This document shows, piece after piece, positions 21,220 through 32,861 of a stretch of 64,000 nt of DNA. The position numbers were made by a program, and so were the translations under genes. Source of the stretch: Amborella trichopoda. Its lineage: Eukaryota; Streptophyta; Magnoliopsida; Amborellales; Amborellaceae. The notes beneath the pieces are model-generated. The model was given only the letters and a program-made list of their open reading frames with translations, was not told the origin of the DNA and ran no database searches. The stretch lies in assembly GCF_000471905.2 (NCBI RefSeq), contig NW_006500065.1, forward strand, positions 3,354,450 to 3,418,449, read 5' to 3'. Numbering within the stretch: the first letter of the stretch is position 1; every line of letters begins with the position of its first letter.

Positions 21220-21797
21220 TGGTTAGATGCCTCGATCTTGCCCTTGGGCTAGGATGAACTGGTGGCACGTGTCTCGAATTTCAAGAAAAAATCGAGACTT
21301 GAGACCGCACTGTCGGGAACCTTGTTAAGAAACAAGGGCAGGTACACCAACCGATGAGAGAGGAATTTGATGTGAGGCAGGACACATACACCTGGGTCCG
21401 TGACTCACTCGGGCTAACTCGCACGAGCACCCTCTTAGATCACAGTGAAAAGCCCCTTAGTCTTGCAACTGGTTTAAAATCGCCTCCCTTGACCTATACT
21501 CTCTTGTTTCTGTGGTCACACACACATGGTTAATTCTACAAGACAAGTGGGCCAAGGGAACCCACCTTGTTTTTTGGCAAATGCATATGAGCGTGCACAT
21601 TCAAAAGAAGAAGGAAATAATAAGACAATAGAGATTGGGGTGATAAAAGGAGAAGGAAGAAGTAGATAGAAGAAAAAGAAGAGAAGGAAGAGAAATTTGA
21701 CCAAGTGGTTAGACTGACACAATGGTTAGACTAGTATAGTGACTGATTTTGCGTGGTAGCAACACGGGCATAGTAATTCAGATCGGCACGATGACTT
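21220..21797 (-). mobile_element. 5' LTR of copy A, end fragment only
   Basis: Closely matches 7277-7880, including the GGGGTGATAAAAGGAGAAGG word that other LTRs lack, so this is the partner of the 3' LTR. At about 21797 (GATGACTTA) the LTR breaks off and sequence of the opposite orientation begins. Promoter and U3 of this LTR are not found in continuity. Confidence 0.8.
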
Positions 21798-21908
21798 AGG
21801 GTGAATCTGTCATTTTCTACCCTATTTTCTAATTTTTTTTAATTTATTTTGATCTTAATTTCTAGCAATTAGGGTTACTTTTGATCATCCACCCATGTTT
21901 GGGGCACA

Positions 21909-21921
21909 ATTATATATATAC
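21909..21921 (+). promoter_or_regulatory. TATA box of the plus-oriented LTR fragment
   Basis: TATATATATA preceded by CATGTTTGGGGCACAATT, the same upstream context as the other family TATA boxes (CCAAACATG...GGGCCC in reverse). A CT-rich leader follows from about 22080. Confidence 0.7.
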
Positions 21922-22154
21922 CGTACCATCATTGTGTGCAAAAGGGCTTGAACTCTTCACAAAAGAGAGAATTTTGACTTGATAATGTTTCTCTTTCTTC
22001 TCATTGTTGCGTCACGTTGAGAGAGAGAGTAAGGAGATTGAAACTATTGGACCGATACCCCTAGGCTCAAGGTAAATCTTCTCTCCCTTCTTTTTCTTTT
22101 CTTCTTCTCTCTCTTCCTCTTCTTCTTCTTCCTTTGTTCCGTCTGGGCTCTCCT

Positions 22155-22242
22155 TAGAGGCCATGCACGGTAGTGGCAGTGCCGTGCATGCCTCTCCTGT
22201 GGTCTCCTAAGTTGCGCATGGCGATGGCAGCGCCATGCGCGA
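22155..22242. other. Two strong hairpins in the LTR leader
   Basis: At 22156-22194 AGAGG-CATGCACGG (one bulged C) faces CCGTGCATGCCTCT, a 14-bp stem with an 11-base loop. At 22212-22242 TTGCGCATGGCG faces CGCCATGCGCGA, 11 of 12 pairs, loop of 7. Both lie in pyrimidine-rich DNA downstream of the TATA box, as in the other LTRs. Confidence 0.75.
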
Positions 22243-23453
22243 GCCTCTTTCCCCTTATGTTCGTCCTTCTCTATCCCCTAGCGAGGTTTGCTGATGGCGC
22301 TGCTCATCACCATCCGTAGACATATCCTCGACGCCTCAATGGAAAGCGTAGATGGTGAAAGTCATTGCTGCTCGTAGGGCTCTCCCCCTGTTGCATGCCT
22401 ATCGCAGACAGCGATGCTTATTGCCGCCCGTGAGAGGTCCTGACAATACCTATCACTGTCCACAAGCTTCCTTCGCGTGCGCGGTGCCCATCGACGTATG
22501 CAAGCCTCCTTCGTGTGTTCGGTGCTCATCGCCTTCTCTCTTGCGTCCCACGCCTTTTGCAGTGTGCCTCATGAGAACTATCACAGCACGTTTCGTAAAT
22601 GGCTATCGCCATGTGCTTCACGAGAAGCTATCACCGCCTGTGCAGAGGCGCGCTGCCTTCTTGTGTTCCCAACGTTGATGCCTAGCGCCGTCTGTAGTTC
22701 CCTGTTCCCACTCAAGCTGTGAGTAGTAGTGTCTAGCGCAGTCCAAGGGCCGTGACACTGCTACTCCACAGTCATGCGTGGAGACGCCTAGCGTCGATGG
22801 GACCCAATCCCATCACTGTCTCATACCTTCTCTCCATTCTCTCTTCTTCTCACTTGATCAAAGGTTGACCTAGCCTAGCACCGCCATATCGGCCTCAATT
22901 TCAAGTAGTATTGTTTTCGTATTGGTCTTAAGTACCATGCCTATCTTGCTACCACTCTGAGTCGGTCACTGTTCGGCTATCGAGCTGGTCTTGTCCCTTC
23001 ATCAAGTTTTCTTCTCTCTTTGACTTTTGTTCGAACCTTGCACTTTATAACACTAACCCCTCACATTCCTAGCCACATGAATGTGCATTACCCTAAGACA
23101 AGGGTGGGCACTTCGTCTCACTTGTCTTACAAATTAACCATAGTAGTGTTGTGTAGAAAAACAAGAAGATTGCAGGTCAAGGGAGGCGATTCCGTACCAG
23201 CTAAAGCAGCTGGGGGGCTTTCCGTCGTGATCTAAGAGGGCGCCCATGCCAGTCAGCCCGAGTATGTCACGGACCCAGGTGAGGTTGGTCCCCACCTCAC
23301 ATCCAAAATTCCTCTCTCATTAGTTGGATACCTGCCCTTGTTCTTAAACAAGGTTCCCAAGAGAGCGATCTAAAATCCTGGTGGTTTTTTTAAACCCAAG
23401 ACGTTATCACCCGATCACCTAGATCCGGGGAGGCGAGCTCGATGCACCTAACC

Positions 23454-24500
23454 AGCTTGGCAATCCATTAGGGACTTATTACCCCTTTGTCGGTTCGCTC
23501 TTGCTTGATCAATATCTTCGTTTACTTCCTACACTACTTTCTAATGCACCTGAGATATCCTTTCATCCGAGTTGAGGACTTTCTTATCCTTGCAAGCATG
23601 ACTGTCCTGGGGAAGCGGGCTGCTCAAGCTTCCTTCCTACACTCCTTTTGTGTTAGGACTCACAGTCCGACTCCCAGGTTCTCTTTTGGATCAGTGCGAG
23701 ACGGGACTTAAAGGTCCATGCCTCCCTGCTTTCTTGCCTTGGTGGACTCTCCACCAAGGCCCCTTGCATTGGTAGCACATCTGCTACCACACACAGCACC
23801 CATCCGACTACTGCCAAATCTCTTGCCACTCATATTGCTGAGGTACGCTGGAAGGGTGCCCTATCCACTCTTGTGAGAGGTAAATAGGTTGCCATCGCTT
23901 TTGAGGGTCGCCGTAAGGTTACCCCTCGAACTCCTTTACTACCTCGAACCTCTACACCTGGAGGCTCAGCACACAAAGGCGGAGAGCCTGAGGCCTCCAC
24001 CCCACACACACACCTACAGGCTCGTGGTCCATCAGCTCGAGCCACACCTCGGGGCAACTTTCACGCTGCCTTAAACTCGCGTTTATGGCTAAGCCTTCTT
24101 GGGTCGAATCCTATGCAGCGATGCATCCCACAGTTCGAGCCAGCACCAGTTCTGTGTCAGCTCGAGCTCCAGAGGGCCGACCACTTCATCCTCCCACTCA
24201 TCACACACAGTTTCACCCTGTGAGAGATAGGTTCCTACCCCGTTACTCACAGACACAAGCTCGTGGATCTCGACCTTCCAAGGTCAAACCTGTTGACCGA
24301 GCTTGGGCTGACTCCTAAGTCATCCGGACGGCTAACCTTAAAGGTGCACATTCACCAACTTTGCAGGTTCCTCCTCGCTCGCGACTCAGGCGGAGTCATG
24401 AACCAGCTCTTTCTTATGCTGCTCTCCCTTCACCGAGCAAGCACCTCGAGACCTGATACTCAAAGGTTTTTCCTAAGAGTACCATCTTGAGCCCGCCTCA
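23454..24500 (+). pseudogene. Primer-binding site and leader ORF fragment (plus copy)
   Basis: GCTTGGCAATCCATTAGGGAC at 23454 is a diverged primer-binding site directly after the LTR end. The leader follows, with peptides GDSTPRxxHT and KAxPSWVESYAAMHPTVRA related to the leader of C (47500-48225), broken into several frames. It stops matching just after CCTAAGAGTACCATC near 24490, where LTR-like sequence of opposite orientation takes over. No gag follows. Confidence 0.65.
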
Positions 24501-27479
24501 GGTTAGCCGCGCATTCGGGCCTCACAAAGGGACTCAGAGTAGCGGCCTGATGTATGATAGAAGCCTCTAACCTCTAAAGTAGAAGCCCAAGTTGCCTTAT
24601 GTCCTTAGGCCCTACTCCTTACTCGATTTAATAGACACAACCCTCGCATGGTTAAGAAAAACGAGGCAATCTAAACCTTAGGCCCAGTTCTCGGGTGAAG
24701 TCCACAACAACCTCAAGATTAAGTAGAAGAGAGGCCTGTAGATCCTGGTAAGAGAAGCCCCTACTGCTTCAGCTGGTTCGAAATAGCCTCCCCCGATCTG
24801 TAATCTCCTTGTTTTCTACACAACATTATATGGTTAACTTACAAGACAAGTGGACCGAAGGACCCACCCTTGTCTTAGGGCCATGCACATTCATAAGTGA
24901 GAGTGATGAAGTGGAAGGCTTGAATAAAGGTAGAGAAGAGAACTTGATAAGGGGACGAGAATAGCATGATAGCTGGACCAGTGATTGACTCGGAGTGGTA
25001 GCAAGACGGGCATGGTACTCAGAACTAGCACGACCTCAAAACTACTCGAAACCGAGGCCGATATGATTGTCCTAATCTGGTGTGGCAGTAAGATGGACAT
25101 GATACTTAGGACCAGCACGACAGCAATATTGCTCGACAGCCTGACCGCTATAGCAGTGCTAGAATAAGTTTACCCTCAGTCAAGTGAAAAGAGAAGATAA
25201 CGAAGAGAAGGCACGAGACGACGAAGAGATAAGTCCTGACGACGTTAAGCATCGCTACTCATGGTCGTGGAGTGATAGTGTCGCAGCCCTTGGACGACGT
25301 TGGATATTGTTGCTCACGGCTAGAGGGTGAGCAGTGAGCTACAGACGGCATTAGGCATCGCCGTTGGCAACACGAGAAGGCAACATATTCCCTCGCGGGC
25401 TGCAATAGCCTCTTGTGAAGTGTGCGGTGATAGCCTCTTATGAAGCTCACGGCGACAGCTCCTTATGAACTACACAACGATAAGCGCGGGATCCAAGACA
25501 GAAGTTAGCGAATGGCGATAGGCACCGAACACATGAAGGAAGCTCGCGACAACGATAGGCACCAAACGCACGAAGGAAGCTCGAGGACAGTGATAGGTGT
25601 TGCCACTACCCTCCGCGAGCGGCGATAAGCATTGTCATCTGTGATAGGCAGTGGGCACGAGAGAAGCCTGCAGACAGCGATAGGTATTGCTGCGACCCTT
25701 CTCGAGCGGTGATAAGCATCATCGTTTGCGATAGGTGCGCGACAGGGTGAGACCCCTATGGGCGGCAATAGGCATCGCCATCTGCACTCCTTGTTGAGAA
25801 GCAGAGACGGATGAAGAGAGGGAGAAAGAAGCTCGACATGGTGTTGCTATCACCATGCACGACCTGTGAAACCACGGGAGGGGAGAAAGAAAGAAAGAGG
25901 CATGCACGACACTGCCACTGTCACTCATAGCCTCTGAGAAGAGTTCAGACGAAGAAGAAGAGAGAGAAGAAGAGAGAGAGGAAGAACGAGAATAAGAAAG
26001 AGAAGAAAAGAAAAGAAGAGAACAGAGAGAAAGATTTGCCTTGAGCCTAGGGGTATCGATCCAAAAGTTTCTCTCTCCTTTCTTTCTCCCTCCAAACGTG
26101 ACCCAACAATAAGAAGAAATAGAATTTTTGCTAAGCAAAGTTCTCTTTTGTGAAGGGTCCTTGTACAATGGTAGTACATGATATATATAGAGTTGTGCCC
26201 AAACATGGGTGGATTGATCAAAATTTAACCTAATTGCTGAAATTAAGATTTAATTGAATTAAAGGAAATAAGAAAATAGGGTACAAAATGACAGATTTGC
26301 CCCTACCTAACAATTGAGAAATTCCAGAACAGTTCTTGTGCTGCCCTAGAATGTGTGTGATCTTTCATGGATAATCCAGGGTTGTTCTGATGCCTGTTTG
26401 ATCGAAAGATGATTATTTTCTTGTAAGACTCAGCATGACGAGCGATTTGATACTAACTTCGAGCCATAGATCATGTTTTTGAGCCATGGTCATATGACTT
26501 GAAATTTGGATGAATCTTACAAACTTTGGATTGATAGTGTGCTTATTTCTTGATTTTTTCCGTGACTCTTCGCTGGATCACACTGAGTATGCCGTCATGA
26601 TCACATGGCAACAAATGCAGCTCGATTTTGTGCCCAGACGAAGATTTTGCAACTTTTGAGTTTTGGCCGAAATGTGAAATTTTGACGTCGAAATTTGTAG
26701 TCACTTTCTTGGCTTCTTTTGCTAATCCAACCGTTCATCATGCGCGGGATTGGGAATAGTGATATCCATGGACCTTATGTATGTGATGGAACTGGTTTTA
26801 CATCGATCAGGTTTGCGAGAATCGTGATTTGGAGGCATGTCACTGCTGATTTTCCTGTAACTTTCTTCACAGATTAACAACTTCTCTCTAGCTTTTCTTC
26901 GAGCTCGGGCGTCGTCAAGGGGCGTGCCACACATCAAACACTCGTCTTGACGAGACAAACATGCTCACAAAATATGAACACGATTCGATTCAGGAAAAAT
27001 GAGATATGCCTTCCGAAAGTCACTATTCGTGACTATCCCTTTAATGGTGATTACTTGCAGGGTGGCTGCACGGGATAGTGTGCGGCTCCTCCTGTTTTAG
27101 TCTTTTGCCCATAACTTTATCTTGGAGTGCTCGATTAAGCCGAAACTTGACCCAAAGGGGTTTTCGACCATGATGAATCTAATGGAGATGGTCCCATAGC
27201 TGTTTGACATACCGAAAATATAGTTCTAGTTATGGGGTCTATTTCAAGATGCGAGAGGCTGATTCTACCGTAACTGCTTCTCAGTCTGCACTGCCATAGA
27301 CATGTCAGAATGTGATGAAACTTGGCAGGTGGCCTTTTGAAGTACTTATGAAGATCTTGACCAGTTTTGAGGCCGTTCTGAGACTATCAAGATTTCCACT
27401 ATTTGTTAGGCTTTATTGACTGGCTTCTCCCTTTTATTCCACATCGGGGACCCATGATAATGAAAAATATCTTCCAATA
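24501..27479 (-). mobile_element. LTR-G, diverged Tat-lineage LTR
   Basis: Minus strand: starts TATTGGAAGATATTTTTC at 27479, then a weak U3 palindrome (27034-27053), TATA box (26180-26190), GA-rich tract with a CATGGTG/CACCATG hairpin at 25837-25857, GC-rich repeats of the type GCGATAGGCATCGCCAT (25240-25800), and the CGAAATAGCCTCCCCCGATC block near 24790. The terminal part (24501-24770) is strongly diverged and a clear CTAACCA end is not visible. Of the LTRs here this is one of the most diverged. Its partner LTR was not identified. Confidence 0.65.
26180..26190 (-). promoter_or_regulatory. TATA box of LTR-G
   Basis: CTATATATATC on the minus strand with the conserved CATGTTTGGGCACAACT context upstream. 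Confidence 0.65.
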
Positions 27480-27648
27480 GTGGCGCCACTTCCACCTGGT
27501 TCAAGTAAAAACCTGCAAGGGTGCTTGAGCTAATAAACAAATGTACGGCCCCACTGCCACCTTCAAATCACTAGCCCCAACACCAGTCCTCAAATCTTCG
27601 ACCCTAGCAGAAACAACGCAAATCTTTGGCCCGAGCGTCAACAAAAAT
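27480..27648 (+). mobile_element. Inverted scrap of 3'UTR between two LTRs
   Basis: The first 65 bases (GTGGCGCCACTTCCACCTGG, then AATAAACAAATG) match, on this strand, the minus-strand 3'UTR block of B near 30950-30890 (GGCGCCACTTCTCAAGTCC) and the plus-strand block of C near 56545. They therefore run opposite to both flanking LTRs. The remainder to 27648 is unrecognised. It interrupts what should be the end of the 3' LTR of B. Confidence 0.5.
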
Positions 27649-27789
27649 ATGAAAAAGAGGAGAAGAAGAAAGGAAAATACACGTGCGACGCTAGGCATCG
27701 CCGCTCATGTCGTAAGGAACTCAGACCCGACCCAACCCGCCACTCGGGGAAGTGCCCAGTTCAGCGTCCTCGTCAAAGAATGAGGAAAG

Positions 27790-28580
27790 GAATGTCACAC
27801 GCGGTGATGAGCATCACCGTGCACAACATGAGGAAGGGAAAACTTGGACAAAGGCCCTGCTCGTCACTCGGGTTAAGGCCTGACTCACTGTGCGTATTTC
27901 CAGAGGATGAGAAAAGAATGAAAATGTCATGCTCGGTGATGAGCATCGTCGTGCATAACTGGAGAGGACAGAGAAAGGGTGAGAGAAAGAAAGACAGAGA
28001 GGAAGAAAGAGGGTTTAGGGAAGAGAAAGAAGAAAAGAAGGTAAAGAGAGAGAAGGAAAGTGAGCAGTGAGAGAAGAAAAGAAAGAAGAGAGAGTCAAGG
28101 AAAGTGATGAGAGATATTGGGAGAGAGCCAGAGGAGAAAGAAAGAAAGAGAGAGAAAGAGATTAGGAAAGAGAGAAGAAGAATAAGGAAAGAGGAGAGAA
28201 GGAAACATGCATGGTGCTGCCACTGCCATGTGTGTTAGAGAGAAAAGGAAATAGGGAGAGAGATTCATGCATGGCGCTGCTATCGCCGTGCATGTTCAGA
28301 CATAAACAGACAAAGAGAAAGATAGAGCAGAGGGAGAAGGGAGAAGAAAAGAGAGGAGAAAGAAAGAGAGGGAGCAGGAAAAGAAGGAAAGCAAAGATAA
28401 AAGAGGAATGAAAAAGAAGAGAAAGAAAGAGAGAGACATGCACGATGATGGTTACTGTCGTGCATATTTGAGAGGGAGGTGAGAGAGATAGAGAGAAATG
28501 AGATGAGGAAGATAGAGAGAGAGATGAGAGAGAAAAGAGGAAGAGATAGACGAGAGGAGAGAGAAAGATAAAGATGAGGA
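27790..28580. repeat. GA-rich tract with hairpins, 3' LTR of B
   Basis: Purine-rich DNA with short inverted repeats. One is at 27935-27950 (GGTGATG/CATCGTC, loop of two). Another is at 28266-28294 (CATGCATGGCG/CGCCGTGCATG, 11 pairs with one G-T). The co-linear partner LTR has related but substituted stems at 60130-60145 and 60470-60498. Confidence 0.8.
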
Positions 28581-28732
28581 GGAGAAAGAAAATAACCTTA
28601 TCGAAGGGTACTAACCTATTTTCTTCTCTCTTCTCTCTCTCTCTCTCTCTCTCCAAGACTCACCCACAAACTCAAAGAAAAATCTCAAAATTTTTATTGA
28701 TCCGTGTGGAACCCTTTACAATTAGGTTTAGC

Positions 28733-28744
28733 ATGTATTTATAG
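28733..28744 (-). promoter_or_regulatory. TATA box of the 3' LTR of B
   Basis: CTATAAATACATGC on the minus strand, GGGCCCAATT upstream, AATAAA about 35 bp downstream. Nearly identical to 60911-60920 in the partner LTR. Confidence 0.8.
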
Positions 28745-29613
28745 AATTGGGCCCAACCATGGGTGGATGCCCAAAAACTATCCCAATTGATTGTAGTTAC
28801 AATTATTTTGAATTTAAAAAAAATCTAAAAATGAGTGCAAAACGATTGTTTTGCCCCTTCCTAGCAATACATGGAATTCCAAAACAGTTCTTGCTGCTGC
28901 CCTAGAACGTGCGTGATCTTCCATGGATGATCCGGGGTAGCTCTGGTGCCCATTTCTCAAAAAGATGCTTGTTTTCTTGTAGGGCTCGGTATGGTGATTG
29001 ATTTGATACCAACTTCGATCCATAGATCGTGTTTTTAAGCCACGATCATGCGACTTGAAATTCGTGCAAATCTTGAAAGCTTTCAATTGATAGTGTGCTC
29101 GTTTCATGATAGTTTTCTTTGATTTCTTTATTGAATCGCACTAAGCATGCTGTCACGATTGCGTTGCAACAAATGCAGCTCGATTTCGTGTTCGAATGAA
29201 GATTTCGTAACTTTTGGGTTTTGGTCGGAATCTAAAATCTGGTGACCAGAATTTATTGCAACTTTATTGGCTTCGTGTGTGAAATTCGACCGTTCATCAC
29301 ACAAGGGGTGCGGACCAATGGTAGCCTTGGACATTACGCGCACGATGGAACTAGACTCGTGTCAATTCTATGCACGAGCACCGTGATATGGCTACTCCAA
29401 AAAGGCCTGTCGCTGTTGATTTTCCTGCAACTTTCTTCATGAATCACCAACATCTCTCTAGCTTTTCTCCCCGCTCAGGCATTGTCACGGGGCGTATCAC
29501 ATATCAAAACACTTGCCTTGACGAGACAAACATGCTCACAAAGTTTGAACGCGATCCAACTTGGGACAAGTAAGAAATAGATCCTAAATATCACTACCCG
29601 AGACTGTAAAAAT

Positions 29614-29633
29614 AATCACCATTAATGGTGATT
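29614..29633. promoter_or_regulatory. U3 palindrome, LTR B version
   Basis: A perfect 20-bp palindrome with arms AATCACC and GGTGATT around ATTAAT. The partner LTR has it at 61773-61792 with one G-T pair. Confidence 0.85.
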
Positions 29634-31649
29634 TGGTGCAGGGAGGCCGCACAGGAATAGTGTGTGGCCTACCCCTTTTTGGTACTTTATCCATAAGTTT
29701 GTCCTGGAGCACCCGATTAAGCTGAAACTTGACCCATGGGGGTTTTCGACCATGCCAGATCCAATGGAGATGTATTAACGTAATTTGACACACTAAAAAT
29801 AAAGTTTTAGTTACGGGGTCCATTTCATGGTGCTAAAGACTGATTTTTCTGAAATTGTTTCTTTATCTGCACTGCCTTAGACATGTCAGATTACAATGAA
29901 ACTTGGTAGGTGACATTTTGAAGTACATGTTATAGGGAAATTATGAGACTGTCGAGAAATCCACTGTAATTCAGGCTTTATTGACCAGCTTTTCTTTTTA
30001 TTCCGCATTGGGGACCCAAGGTGCTGAAAAATGTGTTCCAACCACTTGCCCCATCGAATGTTGTGCTTCGACAGAAGCGAGAAGGAAAACATTTGGACAA
30101 TTTCCTTCGGCTTTATTACTTTTTTCTTCCTAGCCACAGGACCACGTGAACGCCGAGGAGATCCACACAATGCTGTAACTAGGATGCTCAGACGTTTAGA
30201 TGCATTGTTTGTAGGTCCATCCATGGAGACTTTAGGGGGAGAAGATACTTTTTTGAGGGATTCTATTGAAGTCCTCACCCTCAAGGGACTGTTTGTAATT
30301 CTGATAGTTGATAATTTTGTACAGACCTCATTGATCAGAATTAAGCCTATTTGACAGCCAAGTACCATGCTTTAGGGCACTTCTTCCCATTTGGTCTGGG
30401 TTTCTTTGTTTTCTTGTTAGTTTTGGATGGTCTGCTGAAGGGCCTTCTGTCGACATCCGTCTGCGTTGTGCACCAGATATTCCTTGGCGCGCAGGGTACC
30501 TCAGTTTATCAAGGTGACCGGCTTTGGGTTCAACGCCGCTTTCTATTAGCAGTTTCGACAATCAAGATACCTCTCTTCTTTGTCCGAGGCGCTTGAAGAT
30601 TCAATCCTGATTGCTGTATCACAGGTCCAAATTCATGGTTGACTTAGCCTTCTTTGGGAACCTTCAACATCTTGGAGTACATTAGTGACCTTCTGGGAAT
30701 GATGCTCTTGTTCATAAGACTTGTCTTGCAGTCTTGGCAAGTCTTCTGTCCTTCTAGTCCTTTCTGCAAATGGACTCTGGCTATCCGAATCTTGCTTGAT
30801 GCTCGTATTTTTGGGTCCTGACAGTGTGGCACCAAGAATTTTTCTTTTAAATGCGGGCTGAAGCCGCCTAAGACCCGAGCACTGCATCAACCTGATTATA
30901 GGTCCAAGCGTCCTTTGTGGATTTCCACTTGGACTTGAGAAGTGGCGCCGTAGAGACGGCTTTCACCAACCTTCTTTATATGGGGCTCTTTTACCCATGA
31001 CCATTTAGCCATGTCCACCCTTATTCTTCCATTTTCACTCACGGTGCCCTTTCGGGTGTTCACTATGCCCAGGTTTTAATTTTCACGGAACTCTCTTACT
31101 CATGGTTTCATGACCATGCCTGTCCATCATTTTTTACTCATGGTGATCCCTTGTCCAGGTATACACCATGCCTGTTATTCATTGTTTCCTTTTTTTTGTT
31201 GTTTTTTTTTTTTTGTTATAAGGGCATGTTTAGGGTCATGTCTCCTGGACTTGTGCGAAGCCTTTTAACGTCATGCGGTCAGGATGTGCACTATAGTTTA
31301 AGGTCATATAGCTGGACCATGGTGGGGATGAATGACAGTATGTAGAGGCCATGCAGTGAGCATGGTGGTGTTTTGAATCACTTTGGGGAGATGGCACGAG
31401 GCTACCTGTGAAAGATGGATGGTGTGTGGATGGAAGGTGGAAAGGGATGGCCCTCTAACAAACAGCGAGTATGGATGGCGGGATGGCTCGCCATTTTGTG
31501 AGTACAGGTAAGACTCACTGGGGGAATGATAGATAATGGTAATCAAGGAATTCACTAGGGGATTATGAAGGTGGTTCGCGCACACGAATGGGTCGGTTAG
31601 GGAAGGCGTGTGTGAAGATGCACGTAAAGGGTGTGTGTGCGGGTTTGTA

Positions 31650-32080
31650 TGGGGGCATATTTAAGGTCATGCCTCCAGGACCTATGCAAAGAAGTTTAAC
31701 GTCATGTGATCAGGATGTGCCCTATAGTTTAAGGTCATATAGCTTGGATTGTGGCTATGCAGTTTAGAGTCATGCAGCTTGGACCACGCAATTTAAGGTT
31801 GTGCAATTGGACCTCCGCTACAGTTTAAGGTCGTATTGTTTGGACCATGGTGCTAAGCCTTTTAACGTCATGCAGCTAGGATGTGCACTACAGTATTGGG
31901 TCGTATAGCTAGACCATGGCTGTACAGTTTAGAGTCATGCAGCTGGCACATGCAATTCAAGGTCATGCAACTAGACCTCTGCTATAGTTTAAGGTCATAT
32001 AGTTAGGACCATGAAGTTTAGGGTCATGCACCTACGCCAAGGCTGTGCAGTATATGGTCATGCAGCATGGACCATGGAGT
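31650..32080. repeat. 96-bp 3'UTR satellite, two to three units (B)
   Basis: Same GACC...CAGTTTAAGGTC subunits as 12505-13330 but with only two complete CCTCCGCTACAG-type subunits and a degenerate start. This gives a direct comparison of array length between copies. Confidence 0.85.
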
Positions 32081-32139
32081 GGGTTGCCATGTAGGTGAAG
32101 CTCCATGGAGAATCGGTCTGTGGGTGGCAATCTGACTCC

Positions 32140-32450
32140 CTGGGGATAAAAAGGTTAAGACCAGCAAGATGGAGAAGCAGACTTCACTGGGGATTAGGGG
32201 ACAAGTATGGCTTCTTAAGGTGAAAGATAAAACTTCATGCGGGATAGGCTTATGAAAGGTAACCCAACTTCTAGGGATAGGATAGCTTGGTACGAGACTG
32301 ACCCACTGGGGACTGAAGGGGTAAGCATGACCTTTTTGGCATACACTTAACTCCACTGGGGTTGATGGGTTGTGGCACAAGTGTAATTCATTTGGGGATG
32401 ATAGACAGTGGCCTGCTCTTGACTCCATTAAGGATGACAGGTCACAACAT
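32140..32450 (+). repeat. PBS-like ACTCCACTGGGGATGA repeats (B)
   Basis: About seven spaced motifs. The one at 32180-32193, GACTTCACTGGGGA, is identical over 14 bases to the primer-binding site of copy C (47221-47234). They lie on the strand opposite to pol. Confidence 0.6.
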
Positions 32451-32852
32451 GGGTGCAACCACTAAGGATAGTGGTAGGACCACACGGTGGTAACCAAGTT
32501 CAGCCATATGCGGCACTAACATGCACGGGAGTGGCCATGGGCGGCAGTAGCACTGATGTGCATGGCGCTAGCAGTTGACACCGACACGGGCAGCATTGGT
32601 AGTACATGGCGTTAGTTATAGGAGGCAATAGAGACCACAGCTGGCGTTAGCCTACGTTCGGGCCTCAGATCTGAGCCCGACCCTGTTCGGCCTTGGCCAA
32701 TCTGAGAGTTGGTGATCGGTGTTGTACAAGCGATGGTAAGCATCTGTTCAAGCCTCGGGTCTGAGCCCGACCCGATCCAGCCATTGTCGTTTGGCCTTCA
32801 AGGACTTGTCTAGTATTCTTGCATTGTGAGGGGCACCTTGAGAAAGTGCTTT

Positions 32853-32861
32853 GTATATAAG
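32853..32861 (+). promoter_or_regulatory. Antisense TATA box in the 3'UTR of B
   Basis: GTATATAAGGGGGAAAAACCC on the plus strand, the counterpart of 13991 in A. Two GGGYCTGAGCCCGACCC-type inverted repeats precede it (about 32660 and 32755). A GAGAGAG leader follows. Confidence 0.55.

Larger units (their letters stand above)
21798..23453 (+). mobile_element. Plus-oriented LTR fragment, promoter to LTR end
   Basis: Starts just upstream of the TATA box in the AT-rich stretch also seen at 26250 and 28800, here on the other strand. It continues through TATATATATA (21911-21920), a CT-rich tract, GC-rich hairpins (22155-22242), and the conserved end with AGGGAGGCGATTCCGTACC and CACCTAACCA (23453). 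U3 is missing. It abuts the minus-oriented LTR fragment of A head on at 21797, so the two LTR pieces form an inverted junction. Confidence 0.8.
27649..30044 (-). mobile_element. 3' LTR of copy B (R-U5 end lost)
   Basis: Minus strand: starts TGGTTGGAACACATTTTTCAGC at 30044 after a clear purine tract, then the palindrome (29614-29633), TATA box (28733-28744), AATAAA (28693-28698), GA-rich tract and hairpins. From 27649 to 30044 it is co-linear with 59860-62197 and more similar to it than to any other LTR here, including shared rare words in the GA tract, which identifies that LTR as its partner. The last ~1.1 kb, up to CTAACCA, is missing at the 27648 junction. Confidence 0.8.

Noticed and set aside
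25505..25768. Frame with RRVVAxPIAV repeats
   Set aside because: Translation of the GC-rich GCGATAGGCATTGCC repeats of LTR-G; not conserved in other LTRs.
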